Source: VRUE01 sp963840565
Lineage (GTDB): Bacteria; Actinomycetota; Thermoleophilia; Solirubrobacterales; 70-9
DNA length: 64,000 nucleotides
Assembly (NCBI GenBank): GCA_963840565.1
Contig: CAWIZH010000004.1
Span: forward strand, 1 to 64,000
Reading direction: 5' to 3'
Shown here: positions 26,304 through 35,641 of the stretch, piece after piece
Position numbering within the stretch: position 1 is the stretch's first letter
Layout: each line of letters opens with the position of its first letter
Position numbers and translations under genes: made by a program
Notes under the pieces: generated by a model
Databases searched by the model: none
The model's input: the letters and a program-made list of their open reading frames with translations, nothing else
What the model was told of the DNA's origin: nothing

Positions 26304-26687
26304 ATGGCACGGATCGCAGGCGTCAACGTTCCGGTCGGCAAGCGCGCCGAAATCGGCCTCACCTACATCTTCGGGATTGGGCGCTCCACCGCGCAGAAAA
26401 TCCTCGTCGAGGCCAAAGTCGACCCCAACACGATGGTCAAGGACCTGACCGAGGACGAGGTAATGCGCCTGCGTGAGGCGGTCGATCAGCGCGAGGTCGA
26501 GGGTGACCTTCGCCGCGAGCGCTCCCAGGACGTCAAACGACTGATGGAGATCGGTTCCTACCGCGGCCTGCGCCACCGCCGCGGACTTCCTGTTCGCGGC
26601 CAGCGGACCAAGACCAACGCGCGTGGCCGCAAGGGCCCCCGCCGGATGAGCGTCGCCGGCAAGCGCAAGGCGCCGACGGCGAAGTAA
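26304..26687 (+). CDS. rpsM: 30S ribosomal protein S13
   Basis: The protein is 127 residues. S13 forms the head bridge to the 50S subunit and touches P-site tRNA. It begins ARIAGVNVPVGKRAEIGLTY and carries IGRSTAQKIL and SYRGLRHRRGLPVRGQRTKTNARGRKGPRR. A lysine-rich tail follows. It is the second gene of the rpmJ-rpsM-rpsK-rpsD-rpoA-rplQ group. Confidence 0.98.
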   Translation: MARIAGVNVPVGKRAEIGLTYIFGIGRSTAQKILVEAKVDPNTMVKDLTEDEVMRLREAVDQREVEGDLRRERSQDVKRLMEIGSYRGLRHRRGLPVRGQRTKTNARGRKGPRRMSVAGKRKAPTAK

Positions 26688-26695
26688 GGGGAAAC

Positions 26696-27097
26696 GTGGC
26701 AGCTGCGAAAAAACCCGCCAAAGGGCGCTCCCGGCGTCGCGTCAAGAAGAACGTCACCTACGGGCAGGCGCACATCAAGACGTCCTTCAACAACACGATC
26801 GTCACCCTGACCGACACCGAGGGCAACGTGATTGCCTGGGAGTCGGCCGGTTCGGCCGGCTTCAAAGGCTCGCGCAAGTCGACCCCGTTCGCCGCTCAGG
26901 TAACTGCCGACGCCGCCGCCAAGAAGGGCATGGAACACGGCCTCGAGAAGGTCGAGGTCTTCGCCAAGGGCGCCGGCTCCGGCCGTGAGACGGCGATCCG
27001 CTCGCTGCAGGCAGCGGGTCTCGATGTCACCACGGTCAAGGACGTCTCGCCCCAGGCTCACAACGGCTGTCGTCCGAAGAAGCGGAGGCGTGTCTGA
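26696..27097 (+). CDS. rpsK: 30S ribosomal protein S11
   Basis: The protein is 133 residues with a GTG start after a Shine-Dalgarno GGGGAAAC. S11 lies on the platform near the mRNA exit. Conserved runs are GQAHIKTSFNNTIVTLTDTEG, GFKGSRKSTPFAAQVTA and the C-terminal DVSPQAHNGCRPKKRRRV. The stop overlaps the rpsD start. Confidence 0.98.
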   Translation: MAAAKKPAKGRSRRRVKKNVTYGQAHIKTSFNNTIVTLTDTEGNVIAWESAGSAGFKGSRKSTPFAAQVTADAAAKKGMEHGLEKVEVFAKGAGSGRETAIRSLQAAGLDVTTVKDVSPQAHNGCRPKKRRRV

Positions 27098-27717
27098 TGG
27101 CCCGCGATACCGGAGCGCAGTGCAAGCAGTGCCGCCGCGAGGGGCAGAAGCTCTTCCTCAAGGGCGAGCGTTGCTTCACCGACAAGTGTGGGGTCGAGCG
27201 CCGCTCTTACCCGCCCGGCGATCACGGCCGCGGTCGCATGCGCCAGTCCGAGTACCGCGTGCAGCTGCGCGAGAAGCAGAAGACCCGTCGCTACTACCAG
27301 GTGCTCGAGAAGCAGTTCCGCGCCTACTACGACAAAGCCTCCCGCCAGGAGGGCGTCACCGGCGAGAACCTGCTGCGCCTGCTCGAGTCCCGCTTCGACA
27401 ACGTGCTGGTCCGCCTCGGCTTCGCCGCCTCGCGGCGCCAGGCCCGCCAGCTGATCAGCCACGGCCACTGGCTGATCAACGGCCGCCGCGTCGACATCCC
27501 CTCCTACCAAGTGCGTCCCGAGGACGTGATCTCGATCAAGTCGAGCTCATCCGCCGGGGACACGATTCGCAAGGCAACGGAGCTCGTCTCCACCGTGCCG
27601 GCCTGGTTGCAGGCCGACCACGACTCCCTTACCGCCAAGGTCCTGCGCTACCCAGAGCGCGCAGAGATCTCGGCACCGGTGCAGGAGCAGCTGATCGTCG
27701 AGCTGTACTCCAAGTAA
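27097..27717 (+). CDS. rpsD: 30S ribosomal protein S4, zinc form
   Basis: The protein is 206 residues. S4 is a primary 16S-binding protein and part of the helicase at the mRNA entry. The N-terminus has cysteines spaced for zinc (CKQCRREGQKLFLKGERCF, then C in TDKCGVERR). The S4 RNA-binding domain contains RLDNVL-like ESRFDNVLVRLGFAASRRQARQLISHGH. It ends in IVELYSK, as usual. Confidence 0.97.
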   Translation: MARDTGAQCKQCRREGQKLFLKGERCFTDKCGVERRSYPPGDHGRGRMRQSEYRVQLREKQKTRRYYQVLEKQFRAYYDKASRQEGVTGENLLRLLESRFDNVLVRLGFAASRRQARQLISHGHWLINGRRVDIPSYQVRPEDVISIKSSSSAGDTIRKATELVSTVPAWLQADHDSLTAKVLRYPERAEISAPVQEQLIVELYSK

Positions 27718-27754
27718 CCGGATCCTTTTCTGAACACGCATACGCAAGGAACAC

Positions 27755-28735
27755 ATGCCCACTGATTTCCAGGTCCCTCGCATCACGTCTGAGAAGGTCG
27801 ATGACCGCCGCGGCACCTTTACCGTCGAGCCGCTCGACAAGGGTTTCGGCTACACCTTCGGCAACAGCCTCCGTCGCGTCCTGCTCTCCTCGCTGGGCGG
27901 CGCTGCCGTGACCAGCGTCCGCATTGAGGGCGTCGCACACGAGTTCTCCACCGTGCCCGGTGTCAAGGAGGACGTCACCGACATCGTGCTCAACCTCAAG
28001 GACCTCGTCGTCCGCATGCACACCGATGCCGATGAGGTCGAGGCTCCGCTCGTGGCCACGGGCCCCGGCGAGGTAAAGGCGAAGGACATCGACTTGCCCT
28101 CCGGCGTCGAGATCCTCAACCCCGAGGCGCCGATCGCGACGCTCGAGAAGAAAACCAAGCTCGAGATCTACCTGACGATCGGCCGCGGCCGCGGTTACTC
28201 GCCGGCCGATGAGAACAAGTCCGATGAGCAGCCGATCGGCGTGATCCCGATCGACTCGATCTTCTCGCCGATCCGCCGTGCGTCTTACTCGGTGGCGACG
28301 GCTCGCGTCGGTCAGCGCACCGACTTCGACAAGCTGACGCTCGACCTCGAGACCGACGGCTCGATCGAGCCGGGGGCGGCGCTGCGCGAGGCCTCCGAGA
28401 TCCTGATCAAGAGCCTGGCGATCTTCACCGACGCCGACCGGGTCGAGGAGCTGACCGCGCGCGAGCCGGTTGCGACCCATTCCCCCGACGTGCTGCCGGG
28501 TCCGTCCGGCGACGGCATCGCCAGCAGCAACGGCCTCGACGAGATCCTGATCGAGGAGCTCGAGCTCGGCGTCCGTTCCTACAACTGCCTGAAGCGGGCG
28601 GGAGTGCAGACGGTCGGCGATCTGGTCCGCAAGACGCGCTCCGAGTTGAACGCGATTCCGAACTTCGGCTCGAAGTCGATCGAGGAAGTAATCGAGACCC
28701 TGCACGCACGCGGCCTCGATCTTCAGGGAGACTGA
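27755..28735 (+). CDS. rpoA: RNA polymerase subunit alpha
   Basis: The protein is 326 residues. The N-terminal dimerisation domain includes VEPLDKGFGYTFGNSLRRVLL and GVKEDVTDIVLNLK; the C-terminal DNA-binding domain contains ELGVRSYNCLKRAGVQTVGDL with the arginine that contacts UP elements and activators. The subunit nucleates RNA polymerase assembly. A Shine-Dalgarno AAGGA precedes the ATG by six bases. Its position after rpsD and before rplQ is standard. Confidence 0.98.
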   Translation: MPTDFQVPRITSEKVDDRRGTFTVEPLDKGFGYTFGNSLRRVLLSSLGGAAVTSVRIEGVAHEFSTVPGVKEDVTDIVLNLKDLVVRMHTDADEVEAPLVATGPGEVKAKDIDLPSGVEILNPEAPIATLEKKTKLEIYLTIGRGRGYSPADENKSDEQPIGVIPIDSIFSPIRRASYSVATARVGQRTDFDKLTLDLETDGSIEPGAALREASEILIKSLAIFTDADRVEELTAREPVATHSPDVLPGPSGDGIASSNGLDEILIEELELGVRSYNCLKRAGVQTVGDLVRKTRSELNAIPNFGSKSIEEVIETLHARGLDLQGD

Positions 28736-28756
28736 GCGGGGAGCTGAACCAGAGCG

Positions 28757-29110
28757 ATGCGCCACCGCAAGAAGCGAAACAAGCTGAGCCGCACCGCGGC
28801 GCATCGCGAGGCACTGCTCTCGAACCTCTCCAAGCAGCTGATCGAGCACGAACGGATCAAGACCAGCCAGGCCAAGGCCAAGGCGGTCAAGCCTGAGGTC
28901 GAGCAGCTGATCACGCTTGCCAAGCGCGGGGATCTGCACGCGCGGCGGCAGGCGTTGGCGACGCTGCATAACGACAAGTTCATCGTGCACAAGCTGTTCG
29001 AGGAGGTCGCGCCGCGCTACGTGGAGCGGCCCGGTGGTTACACCAGGATCGTCAAGTTGGGTCCGAGGCGTTCGGACTCGACTGAGATGGTCTACCTAGA
29101 GCTCGTTTAG
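28757..29110 (+). CDS. rplQ: 50S ribosomal protein L17
   Basis: The protein is 117 residues. The N-terminus MRHRKKRNKLSRTAAHREALLSNL is diagnostic. L17 lies near the tunnel exit. The C-terminus GYTRIVKLGPRRSDSTEMVYLEL is typical. It ends the translation cluster, and its stop overlaps the end of the convergent truA gene by three bases, leaving no room for an intergenic terminator. Confidence 0.97.
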   Translation: MRHRKKRNKLSRTAAHREALLSNLSKQLIEHERIKTSQAKAKAVKPEVEQLITLAKRGDLHARRQALATLHNDKFIVHKLFEEVAPRYVERPGGYTRIVKLGPRRSDSTEMVYLELV

Positions 29111-29844
29111 CTTTCGTAGCTGACTGACTCGAGGTACAAGCCGTGCGGGGGAGCTGTGTCGCCTGCCGACGAGCGCGGTGCGCCTTGGAGGAGCTTCGTG
29201 AAGTCGTCTAGGGAGCAGCGATGGGAGGAGACGTCGAGCATTGTTCCGACCAGGACTCGGACCATGCTGCGCATGAAGGCGTCGGCCGTTACTTCGAAGC
29301 TGAGGATGTCGGCGTCCTGATTCCACCGGGCGTCGAAGATTTTGCGGTGGAAGTGGACGTGGTCGGTTTGGGTTGGGGTGAAGGCGGTGAAGTCGTGTAT
29401 CCCCGGGAGGTTTTCGGCGCAGGCGTCCAGGGCTTCGCGGTCCACTCGGTGGGGCCACCAGAGGGCGCGACCCTGCTCGAAAGGACTTGACGGCCGGCGG
29501 GTGAGTAGCCGGTAGCGGTAGGTGCGGGAGAGGGCGCCACCACGGGCGTCGAAGCCGTCCTGCGCGGCTGTCGCAGCCGTGACGGCGATGTCCCGGGGGC
29601 CGAGTCCGTTGACTCGCCGCACCAGGTCGCCCGGCAGCTCAGCGGCGGTGACGAAGCTGGCTACCTGCCCCCGTGCGTGGACGCCCGCGTCGGTGCGGCC
29701 GGCGACCGTCAGCTCGATCGGTTCGCGCAGGACCGTGGCCAGAGCTGTCTCGATCTCCTCTTGCACCGTCCTCATGCCCAACTGCTTCGACCAGCCACGA
29801 AACGCCGATCCGTCGTATTCGATGTCAAGGCGGACCGTTGTCAC
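29107..29844 (-). CDS. truA: tRNA pseudouridine(38-40) synthase
   Basis: The protein is 245 residues. TruA isomerises uridines 38-40 of the tRNA anticodon arm. The start RLDIEYDGSAFRGWSKQ is typical and the catalytic aspartate lies in AGRTDAGVHARGQV near residue 53. The C-terminal FMRSMVRVLVGTMLDV segment is also diagnostic. It is the last gene of the surE-ligA-truA transcript, starting nine bases after ligA, and is convergent with rplQ. In many bacteria truA follows rplQ on the same strand, so it appears inverted here. Confidence 0.95.
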   Translation of the reverse strand: MTTVRLDIEYDGSAFRGWSKQLGMRTVQEEIETALATVLREPIELTVAGRTDAGVHARGQVASFVTAAELPGDLVRRVNGLGPRDIAVTAATAAQDGFDARGGALSRTYRYRLLTRRPSSPFEQGRALWWPHRVDREALDACAENLPGIHDFTAFTPTQTDHVHFHRKIFDARWNQDADILSFEVTADAFMRSMVRVLVGTMLDVSSHRCSLDDFTKLLQGAPRSSAGDTAPPHGLYLESVSYES

Positions 29845-29853
29845 TTGCCGTAC

Positions 29854-31896
29854 CTACTCGCCGCGGAGCAGCTTTTGCAGGCCCGCCTCGTCGAGGATCT
29901 CGGTCTCGTATTTCTCGGCCTTGGCCAGCTTTGAGCCGGGGTTCTCGCCGGCGACGACGTAGTCGGTTTTTTTCGAGACCGAGTTGACGACCTTGCCACC
30001 GGCGGACTTGATCAGCGCCGCCGCCTCCTCGCGGGTGAGCTCAGGCAGGGTGCCGGTGAGGACCAGCGTCTTTCCTTCCAGCGGCCCGCCGCTTGCGCGG
30101 CGTTCAGAGGGGTCCTGCTCGAGTTGCAGGCCCTTCTCACGCAGCTTCTCGACCAGTTCCCAGGTGCGTTCGTCGGCCAGCGACTCGGCGATCTGCACGG
30201 CCATGATCGGGCCGACGCCCTCGACCTCCTCGATCAGCTCGGGGTCGGCGGTGTGCAGAGCGTCGATCGAGCCGAAGTGGTCGGCCAATGCCTCCGCCGT
30301 GACGTAGCCGACCCCGGGAAGGCCGAGGGCGTAGAGGACTCGCTTGAACGGGCGCTGGCGCGAGGCGTCGATCGCGGCGACGAGGCTGCCGGCCGACTTC
30401 TCTTTGAAGCTCTTCTTGCCGACTTTGCGCCCGTCCAGATCCTCCTCCCGCAGCTCGTAGATATCGGCGACGTCTTCGATCATCTCCTCGCGCAGAAGGT
30501 TCAGCGCCAGCTCTTCTCCCAGCCCGTCGATGTCCATCGCCCCTTTGCTGACGAAGTGCTTGACGTGCTGGAACGCCTGGCCGGGACAGCCGCCGCGGTT
30601 GGGACATATCGAGAAGACGGCGTCCTCGGGCTTGACCGTCTCGGTGCCGCAGGCCGGGCATTTCTTCGGCGGCTTTGGCTTGCGGCCGCGGCGCTTTCCC
30701 GTTTCTTTCCTCAGCAGAGGCGAAACCACCTGCGGGATCACGTCCCCGGCCCGCATCACCACGACCTCGTCGCCGACGCGGACGTCCTTGCGCGCCAGGT
30801 CCTCCTCGTTGTGCAGGGTGGCGGTGGAGACGGTGACGCCGCCGACGTGGACCGGCTCCAGCATCGCGAAGGGGACGAGATGCCCGGTGCGGCCGACGTT
30901 CCAGACGACGTCGAGCATTTTCGTCGTCGCCGTCGTCGGCGCGAACTTCCAGGCGATCGCCCAACGCGGCTCGCGGCCGACCACGCCCAGCTCCCGCCAA
31001 AGCGCCCGCTCGTCGATCTTGACCACGACGCCGTCGATCTCGTAGTCGAGCTCGTCGCGGCGCTCCTCCCACCAGCGGCATCGTTTGACCACCGAGTCGA
31101 TGTCCGCGTGGTGCTCGGTGTCGGGATTGACCTTGAAACTGCGCTCGGCCAGCCACTCGACCTCGGCGGAGTGGGTGGGCAGGTCGAGTCCCCGGGTGGC
31201 GCCGATGCCGTAGCACCAGACCGAGAGCGGCCGTTCAGCGGCCAGCGCCGGATTGAGCTGGCGGATCGAGCCGGCGGCGGAGTTGCGCGGGTTGGCGAAG
31301 GTCGGTTCCTCGGCCTCGGCGCGGCGTTCGTTCAGCGCCTTGAAGTCGGCGATCGGCAGGTAGACCTCGCCGCGCACCTCGACCAGCTCGGGGGCGTCGT
31401 CGATCCGCAACGGGATCGACCCAATCGTGCGCAGGTTCTGGGTCACGTCCTCGCCGATCCTGCCGTCGCCGCGGGTGGCGCCGCGGGTGAAGACCCCGTC
31501 CTCGTATGTGAGCGACATCGCCAGGCCGTCGATCTTCGGCTCGGTCGTGTAGCTGAACTCGGAAGCCGTGATGTCGAGGCGCTTGAGGTGATTGCGCACC
31601 CGCGTCTCCCAGGCCCGCAGCTCCTCCTCGTTGCGAGCATTCCCCAGCGAGAGCATCTGCTCCGCGTGCTCGACCTGCTCGAAGCGGTCCAGCGGCGGTG
31701 CGCCGACCCGCTGGGTCGGTGAGTCGGGAGTGCGCAGCTCCGGGTGATCGGCCTCGATCGCGCGCAGCTCGTCGAGCAGCTCGTCGTAGACGTCGTCGCC
31801 GACGGCCGGTTCGTCGAGGACGTAGTAGCGGCGATTGTGCTCCGCCAGCTCCTGGCGCAGCTCCTCGGCGCGCTTCTCAGGCCCCGCCGCGCTCAC
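29854..31896 (-). CDS. ligA: NAD-dependent DNA ligase
   Basis: The protein is 680 residues, the usual length. It seals nicks using NAD+ during replication and repair. The adenylated lysine is in TEPKIDGLAMS near residue 118. The four-cysteine zinc finger (CPACGTE, then CPNRGGC) is near residues 408-432, helix-hairpin-helix repeats follow, and a BRCT domain (GKTLVLTGTLPELTREEA) occupies about residues 605-680. The start overlaps the surE stop by four bases, indicating coupling. Confidence 0.97.
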   Translation of the reverse strand: MSAAGPEKRAEELRQELAEHNRRYYVLDEPAVGDDVYDELLDELRAIEADHPELRTPDSPTQRVGAPPLDRFEQVEHAEQMLSLGNARNEEELRAWETRVRNHLKRLDITASEFSYTTEPKIDGLAMSLTYEDGVFTRGATRGDGRIGEDVTQNLRTIGSIPLRIDDAPELVEVRGEVYLPIADFKALNERRAEAEEPTFANPRNSAAGSIRQLNPALAAERPLSVWCYGIGATRGLDLPTHSAEVEWLAERSFKVNPDTEHHADIDSVVKRCRWWEERRDELDYEIDGVVVKIDERALWRELGVVGREPRWAIAWKFAPTTATTKMLDVVWNVGRTGHLVPFAMLEPVHVGGVTVSTATLHNEEDLARKDVRVGDEVVVMRAGDVIPQVVSPLLRKETGKRRGRKPKPPKKCPACGTETVKPEDAVFSICPNRGGCPGQAFQHVKHFVSKGAMDIDGLGEELALNLLREEMIEDVADIYELREEDLDGRKVGKKSFKEKSAGSLVAAIDASRQRPFKRVLYALGLPGVGYVTAEALADHFGSIDALHTADPELIEEVEGVGPIMAVQIAESLADERTWELVEKLREKGLQLEQDPSERRASGGPLEGKTLVLTGTLPELTREEAAALIKSAGGKVVNSVSKKTDYVVAGENPGSKLAKAEKYETEILDEAGLQKLLRGE

Positions 31897-32702
31897 ACCG
31901 AGGTCGGGGCGCTCGCCGCCAGCATCTCCTCGAAGCCCCAGCCGCGCAGCCGCTCGAGCCCACCGTGGTCGGTGAGGTCGAAGTGGATCGGCGTGACCGA
32001 GACCCGGCCCTGGGCGACGGCGTTGAGGTCGGTGCCGTCGATCTCCTCATAGCCCGGTCTCCAGCCGTAGATCTCGTAGTGGCGGCGACCGTCGGTTTCG
32101 CCGATCAGCTTCAGCTCGTCGTTGTAGATGCGTTTGCCGAGCTTGGTGACTTCGATTCCCTGCGGCTCGCCGGCGGGGTAGTTGACGTTGATCAGCGTTG
32201 CCTCGGGCATCGGCACGGAGACCAGCCGCCGCACCAGCTCAGCCGTGAAGGACGCTGCGAGCTCGAAGTCGAAGCGGCCGCTGACGTAGCCCATGCCGCC
32301 GCCCGAGGACTGTTGCGAGACGGCCACGGCCGGGATGCCGAGCACGATCCCCTCGAAGGCCGCCGCGACAGTCCCCGAGTAGGTGATGTCGTCGCCGAGG
32401 TTGGCACCGTGGTTGATCCCGGAGACGATCAAATCCGGCCGGTGGCCGACCAGGCCCAGCTCGGCGAAGCGCACGCAATCGACCGGCGTGCCGTCGGTGG
32501 CAAAGCCCTTGTCGCCGTCGCCGAACTCGACCTCCTCGACCGTCAGCGGCGAGCGCGTCGTGATGCTGCGCGCGGTAGCGCTGCGGTTCGAGTCGGGCGC
32601 GATCACATCGACCTCGACCCCCTCGATCTCACGCAGCGCCCGCCGAGCCGCTTGCAGCCCGGGTGCCGTAATCCCATCGTCATTCGTCAGCAGAACTCGC
32701 AT
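31893..32702 (-). CDS. surE: 5'/3'-nucleotidase SurE
   Basis: The protein is 269 residues from the ATG at 32702 (a TTG one codon upstream is possible). SurE dephosphorylates nucleoside monophosphates using a divalent metal. The metal-site motif LLTNDDGI is at the N-terminus, with APDSNRSATARSIT near residue 36 and the family motif SGINHGANLGDDITYSGTV near residue 94. It is the first gene of the surE-ligA-truA group. Palindromic element E6 lies just upstream. Confidence 0.94.
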   Translation of the reverse strand: MRVLLTNDDGITAPGLQAARRALREIEGVEVDVIAPDSNRSATARSITTRSPLTVEEVEFGDGDKGFATDGTPVDCVRFAELGLVGHRPDLIVSGINHGANLGDDITYSGTVAAAFEGIVLGIPAVAVSQQSSGGGMGYVSGRFDFELAASFTAELVRRLVSVPMPEATLINVNYPAGEPQGIEVTKLGKRIYNDELKLIGETDGRRHYEIYGWRPGYEEIDGTDLNAVAQGRVSVTPIHFDLTDHGGLERLRGWGFEEMLAASAPTSV

Positions 32703-32718
32703 CAAAGCGATTCTAGGC

Positions 32719-32815
32719 GTCTGGCCGGGGGCACCCTCCCGAACTGGCGGATACTCAAATCGCCGGTCTCATTAGACCGGCGATTGTCAGGGCGGGAGGG
32801 TGCCCCCGGCCAGAC
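32719..32815. repeat. Palindromic element E6 (core type C)
   Basis: Perfect 23-bp terminal inverted repeats (32719-32741 and 32793-32815) enclose a 51-bp interior. The interior holds a perfect 12-bp hairpin (32758-32769 with 32774-32785, loop catt). It lies between the stop of dacB and the start of surE. Its interior is not obviously related to the other cores, but the architecture is the same. Confidence 0.75.
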
Positions 32816-32825
32816 CGCTCCAAGG

Positions 32826-34079
32826 TCAGTACGAAGCGATCTCAGCTGCGATCAGATCCTGCTCGGCGTGGGCGAGGCTGAGGCTGCCAACGCTGCCCAT
32901 CAGGATCGAGAAGATCATCAGCTTGCCGTCGCGGTTGAAGCAGTAGCCGGAGAGGTTGCTGACCCCGGTCAGGGTGCCGGTCTTGGTGCGGCAGCGGCCG
33001 TAGGCGGCGGTGCCGTGCATGCGGTCGGCGACGGTGCCCTCATGGCCGGCCAGGGCGAGGTCCTGGATGAATTCGTCGCCGGCTGAGTCGCTGCGCATCG
33101 AACTGAGCAGGCCGACGACTTGTTGCGGCGAGGCACGGTTGGAGCGGGTCAGGCCCGAGCCGTCGACCGCGTGCACGCTTGAGTCGTGGCCACGGGCGAA
33201 CTGTTCGACCACCTGGGCGCCGGCCTTGGTGCTGCCGGCGCCGCCGAATCGCGCCCCGAGCAGCTTGATCAGCATCTCGGCGAAATGGTTGTCGGAGTAG
33301 ACGTCGGTGGTGTTGACGATTTCGGTCAGGGGCGGTGATTCGATCCGGGCCAGCTCGGTGCTGAAGGGAGGGGCCGTGGCAAGGGAGACATTGGTTGAGA
33401 TGCGGACGCCCGCCCCCCGCAGCGATTGCGCCAGGGTTGCCGCCGCGGTCAAGGCCGGGTCGGTGGCGAAGCTGGAGGCGCTGGCGCTGGCGTAGCCGGA
33501 ATCGAAGTCGAGCCCCGAGAGCGGGCCGATTTCGGAGCTGGTCGCGTAGCCGGAGTCGGCGACCCCGCGCAGGCGGTCGAAGATGCCGTCGTCGGCGTAG
33601 AGTCGGCCGGTGACGGCGTTGATGCCCGCTTCGCGGACCTCGCGCTTCAAGAGAAAAAGGTTGGTGCCCAAACCGCCGAGGAAGCGTCTGTAGAAGGACG
33701 GCGTGCCCAGCGCCGGGTCGCCGCCACCGACCAGGTAAAGGCTGCCGTGGAGGACGCCGTTGCGGTCGATTCCGCCGTCGGTCTTGAGCAGGGTCGGGAT
33801 CCTCGACTGCGGCCCGAAGCGCGAGAGCGCGGTCGAGGTCGTGAACAGCTTCATGTTCGAGGCCAGCGGCCGCAGCTTGTTGGCGGCTCGGGCGCAGACC
33901 GGGGCGCCGGTTTCGCCGTTGATGACGAAGAGGCCGCTGGCGTTGCCGCCACCGTGAACCAGGCGCGCCCGCAGGCTGGCGCAAAGCGCTCCGCGCGTGA
34001 CCGCCTGCGCCGCCGTCGAGAAGAGCAGAAGCGCAAGCAGCGCACATATTGCGGCGAAAGTTGCCGGGGTCCGCCTCAC
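32826..34079 (-). CDS. dacB: D-alanyl-D-alanine carboxypeptidase/endopeptidase (PBP4 family)
   Basis: The protein is 417 residues with a GTG start. An N-terminal signal peptide (TFAAICALLALLLFSTAAQA) targets it outside the membrane. The penicillin-binding motifs are SxxK as SNMK near residue 75, SxN as SDNHFAEML near residue 260 and KTG as KTGTLTGVSNLSGY near residue 368. It trims or cleaves D-Ala-linked peptide bonds in peptidoglycan. Only 15 bases separate its start from the divergent patatin gene, so the two promoters overlap each other or the genes. Element E6 follows its stop. Confidence 0.93.
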   Translation of the reverse strand: MRRTPATFAAICALLALLLFSTAAQAVTRGALCASLRARLVHGGGNASGLFVINGETGAPVCARAANKLRPLASNMKLFTTSTALSRFGPQSRIPTLLKTDGGIDRNGVLHGSLYLVGGGDPALGTPSFYRRFLGGLGTNLFLLKREVREAGINAVTGRLYADDGIFDRLRGVADSGYATSSEIGPLSGLDFDSGYASASASSFATDPALTAAATLAQSLRGAGVRISTNVSLATAPPFSTELARIESPPLTEIVNTTDVYSDNHFAEMLIKLLGARFGGAGSTKAGAQVVEQFARGHDSSVHAVDGSGLTRSNRASPQQVVGLLSSMRSDSAGDEFIQDLALAGHEGTVADRMHGTAAYGRCRTKTGTLTGVSNLSGYCFNRDGKLMIFSILMGSVGSLSLAHAEQDLIAAEIASY

Positions 34080-34094
34080 TTAGTGAGATAATGC

Positions 34095-35348
34095 ATGTTT
34101 ATGGGCAAAGTTGTGGACATAGAGTCGCAGCCGCGACGACGACGCAGCCGTAAACGCCCATCGAAGACCGCCCTCGTTCTCGGCGGCGGCGGCTTCACCG
34201 GTGGTGTCTATGAGATCGGCGCCCTGCGCGCCCTCGACCTGCTGGCGGTCAACAGCACGGTCAACAACTTCGATGTCTACGTCGGCACCAGCGCGGGCTC
34301 CTTTGTCGCCGCGATGCTCGCCAATGGCGTCACGCCCGACGAAATGATGCAGGTGATCAACCGCCGCATCCCCTCCGATCTCGAAGACCTCGATCTCGGC
34401 AAGGTGCTGAGGCCCAACTACCTCGGTTTCCTCGAGAAGTCGGCGATGCTGCCCCTGCGCACGTTGGAGTTGGCGCGCAGCCTGGTGAGGATGGGACGGT
34501 TCTCGGCGATGGACATCGGCGTCGGCCTCGCCGAGGCGCTGCCGACCGGCTTTTACTCGGGCAGTGGCATCGCCGATTACGTCGCCGCGGCGCTCTCCGA
34601 AGAGGACCGGGTCGATGACTTCCGGCTGCTCGACAAAGAGCTCTACCTGACCGCCACCGATCTCGACACCTGCGAGCGGATCGTCTTCGGCGAGGAGGGC
34701 TGGAACGACGTGCCGGTCTCGAAGGCGATCCAGTGCTCGACTGCGCTGCCAATTGTCTACAAGCCGGTCGACCTCAAGGGCCGCCAGCTGGTCGACGGCG
34801 GCATCCGCTCGACCACCAACGTCGACATCGCGGTCGAAAAGGGCGCCAAGTTCATCGTCGTCGTCAACCCCCTCGTCCCCTACGTCAACGACTTCGAGAA
34901 GACGATCCCGACGGTCTTCGGCACGCGCGTGCGGCGCGTCTCCGACATGGGGCTGCCGGCGATCGCCAACCAGACCTTCCGCTTGATCGCCCACGCTCGC
35001 CTGCATCAGGCAGTCGAGGTCTGGCGGGAGCGCTACCCCGGCGTCGACATCATCCTGGTCGAGCCCGAGCCCAACGACGAGCTGATGTTCGGCACGCCGA
35101 TCATGGACTACTCGCGCCGATTGAAAATCGCCCGCCACGGCTTCGAATCGGTCACCGCGACCTTGGCGCAGGACTACGAGCACTTCCACGAGATCGCCGA
35201 GCGCCACGGCCTCGAGATCTCCGAGCGCCGCGTCCGCCGCGTGGTCGAGCGAGCGGCGGAAGAGGAGCCGGAGCAAAACTCCACCTGGCGCCGAGTGCTC
35301 GAGCAGACCACGGCAACACTGCTTCGCCAATCCGGCGAGGCCTCCTAA
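34095..35348 (+). CDS. Patatin-like phospholipase family protein
   Basis: The protein is 417 residues starting ATG 34095 (an ATG at 34101 is also possible). After a basic N-terminus it shows the oxyanion-hole glycine motif LVLGGGGFTGGVYE near residue 28, the nucleophile elbow GTSAG near residue 63 and the catalytic aspartate in VDGGIRSTT near residue 234. The Ser-Asp dyad hydrolyses acyl esters of lipids. No signal peptide is visible, so it likely acts on membrane lipids from inside. It is divergent from dacB and convergent with the acyl-CoA ligase gene. Confidence 0.92.
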   Translation: MFMGKVVDIESQPRRRRSRKRPSKTALVLGGGGFTGGVYEIGALRALDLLAVNSTVNNFDVYVGTSAGSFVAAMLANGVTPDEMMQVINRRIPSDLEDLDLGKVLRPNYLGFLEKSAMLPLRTLELARSLVRMGRFSAMDIGVGLAEALPTGFYSGSGIADYVAAALSEEDRVDDFRLLDKELYLTATDLDTCERIVFGEEGWNDVPVSKAIQCSTALPIVYKPVDLKGRQLVDGGIRSTTNVDIAVEKGAKFIVVVNPLVPYVNDFEKTIPTVFGTRVRRVSDMGLPAIANQTFRLIAHARLHQAVEVWRERYPGVDIILVEPEPNDELMFGTPIMDYSRRLKIARHGFESVTATLAQDYEHFHEIAERHGLEISERRVRRVVERAAEEEPEQNSTWRRVLEQTTATLLRQSGEAS

Positions 35349-35362
35349 CCCCTAAGCGGCGG

Positions 35363-35511
35363 GGAGGGCCGTTGGCCCTTTCTGGGAATTGATGTCGCAC
35401 GCGCCTAACGGCGCTTAGCGACGATCTGAGAGCGCGGCTTCGCCGCGCCCATAGTCACGAGTGCAGCGGCCGCCTGTCGGCGACATTCCCAGAAAGGGCC
35501 AACGGCCCTCC
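35363..35511. repeat. Palindromic element E4 (core type B)
   Basis: Perfect 27-bp terminal inverted repeats (35363-35389 and 35485-35511) enclose a 95-bp interior with hairpins at 35401-35414 and 35432-35448. The interior is a close relative of the reverse complement of E5, while the arms are different from those of E5 and E3. It starts 14 bases after the patatin stop. Confidence 0.85.
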
Positions 35512-35641
35512 TATCCAGCTCGAAGCGAGGAAGCTAAGCCTGGCGCAGCGGGACGACCCAAGCTTCCATGCGGCGCCGGGTCACGCGAAGCTTAAGTGGG
35601 CGTGGGGCCGCCGAGCTTCGAATCGGAGTCGGCGCTTGTGG
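35512..35641. other. Spacer between elements E4 and E5
   Basis: This is the only non-element part of the 459-base gap between the convergent patatin and acyl-CoA ligase genes. No convincing reading frame is visible. It holds several short inverted repeats built on gaagct/agcttc and aagctt. Confidence 0.5.
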